Positions 58,204-64,000 of a DNA stretch of 64,000 nt are shown here, in pieces. Made by a program: the position numbers and the translations under genes. Origin of the DNA: Ectocarpus siliculosus (lineage: Eukaryota; Sar; Phaeophyceae; Ectocarpales; Ectocarpaceae); NCBI GenBank assembly GCA_000310025.1, contig FN648512.1, forward strand, positions 62,001 to 126,000, read 5' to 3'. The stretch's first letter is position 1. Each line of letters begins with the position of its first letter. The notes beneath the pieces are model-generated. The model was not told where the DNA came from. It ran no database searches and worked only from the letters and a program-made list of their open reading frames with translations.

Positions 58204-61200
58204 TCACTCTGGACCTGCGGACTGCGAATTCCTGCGCTTAGCGTCCAGACCAGAGGAGGATGTCTCCTCCCTACACCCGTCGTCTAGCACCCGTTTCACC
58301 CCGGTTTCAATCTTCTCCTCTTCAACTCCCGCGTCCACCTTCTCGCCCCCCTCCCCGCTCTTCTCGTTGTTATCTCCCGCTGTTGTCGACCCCTCCTTAC
58401 TCTCACCACCAGGGTCCGCCCCTGCTGCCCGTTCTCCCTCCTTTCCCGCTACTCCCAACTCCGGACTGTTGCGGTCGGATTCCGCAGATGTTTCGTCGGG
58501 TTTCTCCGATTTCTGTTTGCGGATAGGCATGCTGGATGGGCCTCGGTCATCACCGCCAGTCCAGTTCGCACGCTTGCGGGGAGGTAAGGCCTTCTTCTCA
58601 ACTTTCTCAAGGTCGCCCCCGTTTCCCATCGCCCGGACTAGGATGTCGAACACGTGGTTTGTTGCTAGGACCTGACCAAAGAGGACGAACGCGGACAAAG
58701 GCGGTGTTTGTCCTCAGGGGACAAATCCTCGACGCATTCCCGGGATTTGCTGTCGTGACGAGCATGGTCGTTAGACGTGAATCGGGGCGCGGTACTTCTG
58801 TCCCCTGTCTTCTGCGCTTAGTCTATCGGATCCTATCGCGTATGGCACGGATCATGACGACAAACGAGTGGTTTCCGGGAGGCCTGTAAACAACGAACAA
58901 TCACAAATGATGGCTGCTGTGGGCAGAAAGAACAAAGAGTCCCAGAACATCCTGACGCTGTCAGCTTTGTCTGAGCAACGGGATCCAAACAGCAAATCTA
59001 ACGTCAGTGTCATTGCCCCCCCACAATTTCAATAATATCAGCGAGCGAGACACAAGTGTTTCAGCCACATCACTTTCCGACAAGGGATGCCTCTTCTTGT
59101 ATGGTATGAGTCCTTATCCCCCAAGGAAGCAGCGCTGTTGTCAGAGGTGGTCCATTAATCAGGGAGGGGGAGGCACAACTCCCCAAGCAATGTCAAAGCT
59201 GCCACAAGGTAATTTTCACCCGAATACATACAATTACCACGGCCACCAGGCACGCCACATTGCTTTTCGGCACGTAGACTGATGATAAACAGACACACAA
59301 AACGACGAAAACACAACGGCAACGCAAATACCAGTAGTTACAGGGTGGGCGTGCGGACAGCGATGAATACAGCCTGCAAGCAGAACTGCCACTGGCCCAC
59401 CTTGCTGTGGGCTCCATACAAGTCTTCCTTCTTGAGAGGGAGCCTGCCCGTCACGATCTCTTGTTTCTGCAAATACGAGTCATTCAACGAGAGCGCAAAA
59501 ACGAGCCGAGCCGAACAGGATAATGATCAGTACGGCTAGGGACCAGAAAAAAACGCGTTTACAACAATTCGGAGCAGTTCACAGATCAGGTCATTGCCCC
59601 AAAACCATGAGGCATAGATGAGAATACAGCGAGACACATGTCTCTTAAGGACATTTGTCCACGCGTCTCAGCCACGGGCGAGAATCTGTGAGCATGTGAT
59701 GCCAGGAAACTGCGCCAACAATGCTCGAAATGCGGCGAACGATCCCGCAAAATTAACAGGCGTCGGTGATACGGTGGACGGCAGTTCTTTGAACACGCGT
59801 GCATTGGTGATAGCTTGTGTGCTTTACGACTTAGAGCTATTGAGGTATGTTGCGGCAAAAGTGTATGGCCTGCCGACCTGGCGCGGACGACTTTTGAACT
59901 TGGACACGCCCAAACCGTGTGCAACTGACGTGGGTGGAAGTCATACCGTGCGTGTGTATCGTGTGTGTGTCGGCGTTGGAAAGAAAGCAGAGTTCTTGAA
60001 ACGACGAACACGACGGCGCCGACGTGCAATTACGTGGTGTACATTGCGGGGTTTCTACTTTACCTTGGCTTTCTCGTAGCACAGTCCCTTGTGCGCGTTC
60101 CTGTCGACCAGACCCCCCACGATGTACACCTTGCCCTTTTCTAAATGGGTGATGGTGGCTGGCGAATCGGCGCTAAGGTATATCAGCTCCTCTGCGGCGG
60201 CACACATCCGGGGCGATGAAAGGCATCAGCATGCACGTGATTGGAACGGGGTGCGGCGAACTTGGCTAAATTGGCGTGAGGAAAAGGTGCCGAAGTCGTC
60301 GTGTCTTCGTTTAATCTACACGCATGTGCTCTTGTGTCCTACCTTTGTCGAAGATCTCGGTGTAACAGCGCGAGTCAGTGGTCATCCCAAGCCACGTGTC
60401 GAAACCTTGCAGCTTGTTCACCTTCGCGGTCATGATCGGTCCCATCCCGCTCAACGTCACACGACACGGCTGAGCAGCCTTCCGATTCGTGCCGTATGCG
60501 TAAAGGACCTAAAGATTTCGATCCATCCATCAAACGCGTGAATAAGGCGGCAGATTAAATACGAAACAGGAAAGGCTGCCGTCTTAATGTCGTGAACGTC
60601 GCCATCCCTGTGGTTCCCCCTCCCCCCTAGAGTATGGGTCTTGCCATGGTATTTGTTTGAACTGAACCATGCGGGCAAGAAGCTGTTGCAGATGGGTTAA
60701 TGTGGAGCTTTGATGTAATCTACTCGGGGAGGGAGTATCCCCGGCGGAGGCCGCAAATAAAACGTCTTGCACACACGCGCGATGTTATCTCCAGACCTCG
60801 CTGAACCCGCGATGGACAAGGCTTGTAGGTATATACGAGCAAGAGCTGAGACGAAAAAAGGACAGCACGTGGGGATCCCGGCCATGCCGATCCCCCATTG
60901 GCAACAACGGGTTAGGAAGAATCCCCGCCAGCGACGTTCACGCCTCGACGGATGAATCGCCCTTCGAGCGCACGTCCTACAGAAAAAACGCCGAAGCCGC
61001 GCTACACACTGCTGCTGAGGTACGGTGATGCGGGATGAAAAATCGTCAAGAGCGATGCTCAAACAAAATACCGCGGGCGGGCCTCATCGGAAGAAATTAT
61101 TCCCTGTATGGGGGGAGATAAAAATGAGAGAGGGGATTATTTTCTCTTTGGCCTTCCGCCGTGGGTTCATAGTTTTGACGATTGCCGGCCGAACATGGGG

Positions 61201-62569
61201 CAGGAGGGAGGTTCACACAACGGGAGCGGGGAAACAAAGGGATCTGCGGCAGTGCAAACTCACGAGAAGTTGGTCACCTGCTGCACTAAGCTAGCTTGCG
61301 CCTTCTCCAGCATGAGGTCGTCGAACGCCATGTCGATGCACACGCGGTACCCGCCCTCCTTGGACAACGTTTCGAACTCCATCCGCTTCGCGTTTCGAAT
61401 TCGCTGACTGACGGACCACTGTTCTTGAGGGAGGTCTTTGTAGTTCGTTCCCGCCACCGGGATTTCCTGTCCCTCTTTGCGCATCGCTTCCTCCCTTGAA
61501 CGGCCCAAAAACCAAAGCCGGACAATCGAGGGCAAGAACGTCAATGTCGTACCGCAGGTGCACCCTCCAAAAAAAGCGATGTACAACCTTACAGAGTTGA
61601 CGGATGGGCGCTTGTACTTCGAAACCAGGAATCGTGTATAGGTACGCATATCATCCCCCCTGTACCCTGGCCGTTTGTGACCCTCCCCGGTCACGTGTTG
61701 CGGCAGTCTACACGCATCAAGAGACCTCTTGGCGCGTCGGCAAGAACATACGTGGGTTTTGTTAGTGTGCGCATGTGCGCATGTGCGCATGGATGGATTC
61801 AGCTACCCAACTGAACTTCAGATACCCACCTGCACTTTATAATGTGGTAAATAGTACGTAGTAGATATTGAGGAACTTATAGTACAGTATCCCTGGGGGC
61901 GGTTCGCGGTTTGCCCACGGGGCTTGGGGCTCTGCGTAGTGCACGCATCGACACAGCGTGCTGGGTGTTCGTCCATCTTGCCGTCATTTCAATACTTCCA
62001 AGGCAAGGGTTACACCTCAGCCAACGGAGGGAGGAAGAGGCAACGCGTAGTGGACATCCAAACACACCTTTTGTATGCCACAGGCGCAACCTAACTGCTA
62101 GTGTAATTTAAACTACCGCATGGTACGGGTGGATTACAACGTGTACACGGTAGTAGCATTTCCAAACAGCGCCGCACCTCCGTTCTCGCTCTTCCCTCTT
62201 CTTCTCCTTGATCCGGGCTTTCTTCGCCGCCCATCCCGCCTTCCGTTTCTCTTTCCGACCCTGCCTGATTGATTGCGTTCGAGGCGGCCTTCCATTCCCC
62301 GCTTCTCCCCCGTTCGTAGCAGCAGCAGCAGCAGCAGCAACAACAGCCGCCCCATCATCGGCGCCCAAAGCGGCACCTGTTGCGGCTGTATTCGGCGTAA
62401 CATCGTTGGCGGTATTGGTGGTGCTGCCGTCGTTTAGCTCCCCATCATTGCCGCTCACGCTACCGCTCGCACGTTTTCGGCCTTCTTCAGCTGTCGTAGT
62501 CATCTCCCGAGTGGCCGGGGGGTTGTCGGAGGCTAGCGACGGCCCGGCGGTGGGTGCTTCGTCTGCCAT
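58204..62569 (-). CDS. TRM10: tRNA (guanine-9-N1)-methyltransferase, TRM10 family (478 aa, 6 exons)
   Basis: Exons in transcript order: 62569-62178, 61494-61278, 60508-60343, 60191-60064, 59466-59401, 58671-58204. The sum is 1437 nt, all phases match, and it ends in TGA. The enzyme methylates N1 of the purine at tRNA position 9 with S-adenosylmethionine, using a SPOUT fold. Visible family motifs: basic N-terminal helix KKARIKEKKREERERR; RVCIDMAFDDLM; YAYGTNRKAAQPCRVTLSG; LIYLSADSPATI; KVYIVGGLVDRNAHKGL, with the conserved Asp near the active site; TGRLPLKK; and VLATNHVFDIL followed by LPPRKRANW. The N-terminus (about 1-100) is low complexity with a polyalanine tract encoded by a GCT repeat. 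About 115 residues after the SPOUT domain form a charged, disordered tail. Nuclear or cytosolic action is likely. Confidence 0.93.
62317..62345 (-). repeat. Coding trinucleotide repeat (polyalanine in TRM10)
   Basis: An AGC/CAA repeat on the plus strand reads as GCT alanine codons in exon 1 of the TRM10 gene, giving a tract of about eight alanines. Tracts of this type are often length-polymorphic. Confidence 0.85.
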
Positions 62570-64000
62570 GTGTCGCTTACTCTGACGCTACCAAAGCACT
62601 CCGATTGGGGTTGCTGAGGCACTCTCCAGACCTTCCCTCCGCTTGGGCGAGAAACCGTCAAGGAACCCACGAATACGAGACACCCGGGTAACCGCAAAGT
62701 ACCCTCTGGCGGGTGTCCGGTCAACAACAACGACTCACGCAGCAGAGTCTACAGTAAGCATTTACGCATGGAGCACCGAGCATCATCTACACGGCACATC
62801 TCGGTCGTGAGAGTTGCCGGGTTCTCGATGCGAACCTGTTTCGCATTGTGTTGACCAATCAGCGTTACCCAAAAAGACGCTCTGCCCGGGATCGAGCCAC
62901 CCTTGCCCCACCAACATCGCCCCACCGTACGCCCACGCACCCCGCCCCTTGGTGCTGCTGCTAGCCACCATGTTTAGATCCCGCATGGACCATGGGGGTT
63001 GGACTTCCGAAGATTGGAGAACAAAGCAAGCAAAGGTGATTGATAGTGTGGTCAGTTGAATTTTGGGGACAACCCTCCCTCTGTTCAGCAGCCACTAAAC
63101 AAGCTCGCACCCGCACACACGCACACACGCGGCAACGGGACCATGCCCCCTAGGCACCTGTGGAGAGTAGAACCCCTTCCGCATACTGCTGTTTTGCGGT
63201 TTTTGGGTTAGGCAGGCCATGGTTCCGCTGCGACAAGGATGTCGGCACCTCGGCATACCGCAGAGTACACCCCCCCTGCACTCGCCCGATATGTAGTCTA
63301 ATATGTACTGTCAGCCGTCGACTACGGTACTGCTATAGCTGACCTGCTGTGCGTGGGTCGACGAAGAAAATGGACGGACGCTCGAGTGCAAACCTTGGGT
63401 AGGCAGTGCCGCTTTCCTTTTTTTGCTGCTGTGCAGGTTTGGTGCCACTGAAGCAATTGCTTGGCGACCACCTTGTCTTGTCTTGTGCTCTTTTGACCGC
63501 TCGCGCTTGGAACGAATCTCTTGCAACAGCATACGTTACGTATGCACCGATGCAACACCACATGTTCAAACCGCGCGAACCATCAATATCAGGCATTCCA
63601 ACACGGCTCTGTCACGAGAGACAATGGAGTAACCCCATTTCACTCCAATGGCAGCGGTACTGCTGTATGAATATTGTGTACTTCATGACACGCAGGGAAC
63701 CATGTGGAGTGATCAAAGATGAGATTCGTCCTAAGGATTGTCCACCAAGATACGTATTGATGTGAACATGCCACCGTTGCGCAAGCGCGAATCGGTTTTT
63801 CGCTTGTCCGTCGGGTGACATGTGATCCTTTTCTCAGGAGCCGAAAAGGCCCAAGTTCCGCCATGGTGTTGTCGACACGTGCTGCCTAACGCAATCGGGT
63901 CAAACGCCTGACCACCGCGTTTTATTTGTTCGCGTCACCCCTTCCCGCCCACCAAAAATCCTACATTCCCAGCATCGAGCCTACAGCGCCTCACGCAAAA
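62570..64000. other. Upstream flank of TRM10, no gene supported
   Basis: It contains the probable TRM10 promoter and 5' UTR. A frame on the minus strand at 62783-62986 looks mildly protein-like but has no recognisable domain or exon partner. A CA-rich stretch lies near 63110-63130. The window ends without a further identifiable gene. Confidence 0.4.

Noticed and set aside
58260-58526. Pro/Ser-rich open frame on the plus strand
   Set aside because: It is the complement of the low-complexity C-terminal tail of TRM10 on the minus strand.
62783-62986. Minus-strand frame with GGAMLVGQGWLDPGQSVFLG upstream of TRM10
   Set aside because: No family resemblance, no adjoining exon, and a position that fits promoter or UTR. 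Left uncalled.

Overview
The window is nuclear DNA of an intron-rich eukaryote. Short exons with GT-AG introns (a few GC-AG), roughly balanced base composition, dispersed short transposons and a Sanger-style 100-N gap all point that way. Long arrays of 22-residue FNIP-type repeats built on a W-P-x-S-L-x-x-L-x-F-G core, next to LRR/IQ and 2OG-oxygenase genes, fit a brown alga, most likely Ectocarpus. The species call is inference; nothing here is a marker gene. All exon models were built by hand from reading frame, splice sites and phase; no search was run.

Layout. (1) 990-21748 (+): one 34-exon gene for a protein of about 2206 residues with AMN1-like leucine-rich repeats, IQ motifs, a B-box zinc finger, more IQ motifs and a long charged coiled coil. 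Two small transposons and a tRNA-derived repeat sit in its introns. (2) 22810-33789 (+): a 15-exon gene (about 693 residues) that joins a three-fold repeated MABP-like beta-prism to degenerate EF-hands. One of its introns holds a second copy of the transposon from gene 1, a tandem repeat, and an assembly gap followed by corrupted sequence. (3) about 35087-41060 (+): a 2OG-Fe(II) oxygenase with an N-terminal hydrophobic Ala/Ser segment and an acidic insert, only partly resolved. (4) 41260-56313: an FNIP-repeat locus with three related copies. Copy 1 (+) is a 5'-truncated pseudogene. Copy 2 (-) forms a large inverted repeat with copy 1 and has a frameshifted first exon. Copy 3 (+) has both exons readable. 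Between copies 2 and 3 lies a separate 0.9-kb hairpin-type inverted repeat. (5) 58204-62569 (-): a complete six-exon TRM10-type tRNA (guanine-9-N1) methyltransferase gene.

How the parts relate. Genes 1 and 2 lie head to tail about 1 kb apart. One carries calmodulin-binding IQ motifs and the other EF-hand-like modules, so a shared Ca2+-linked structural role is possible but unproven. The FNIP locus is the most dynamic part: repeat units have been gained and lost between copies, and reading frames have been broken and kept by turns. TRM10 is an ordinary housekeeping gene that converges on FNIP copy 3.
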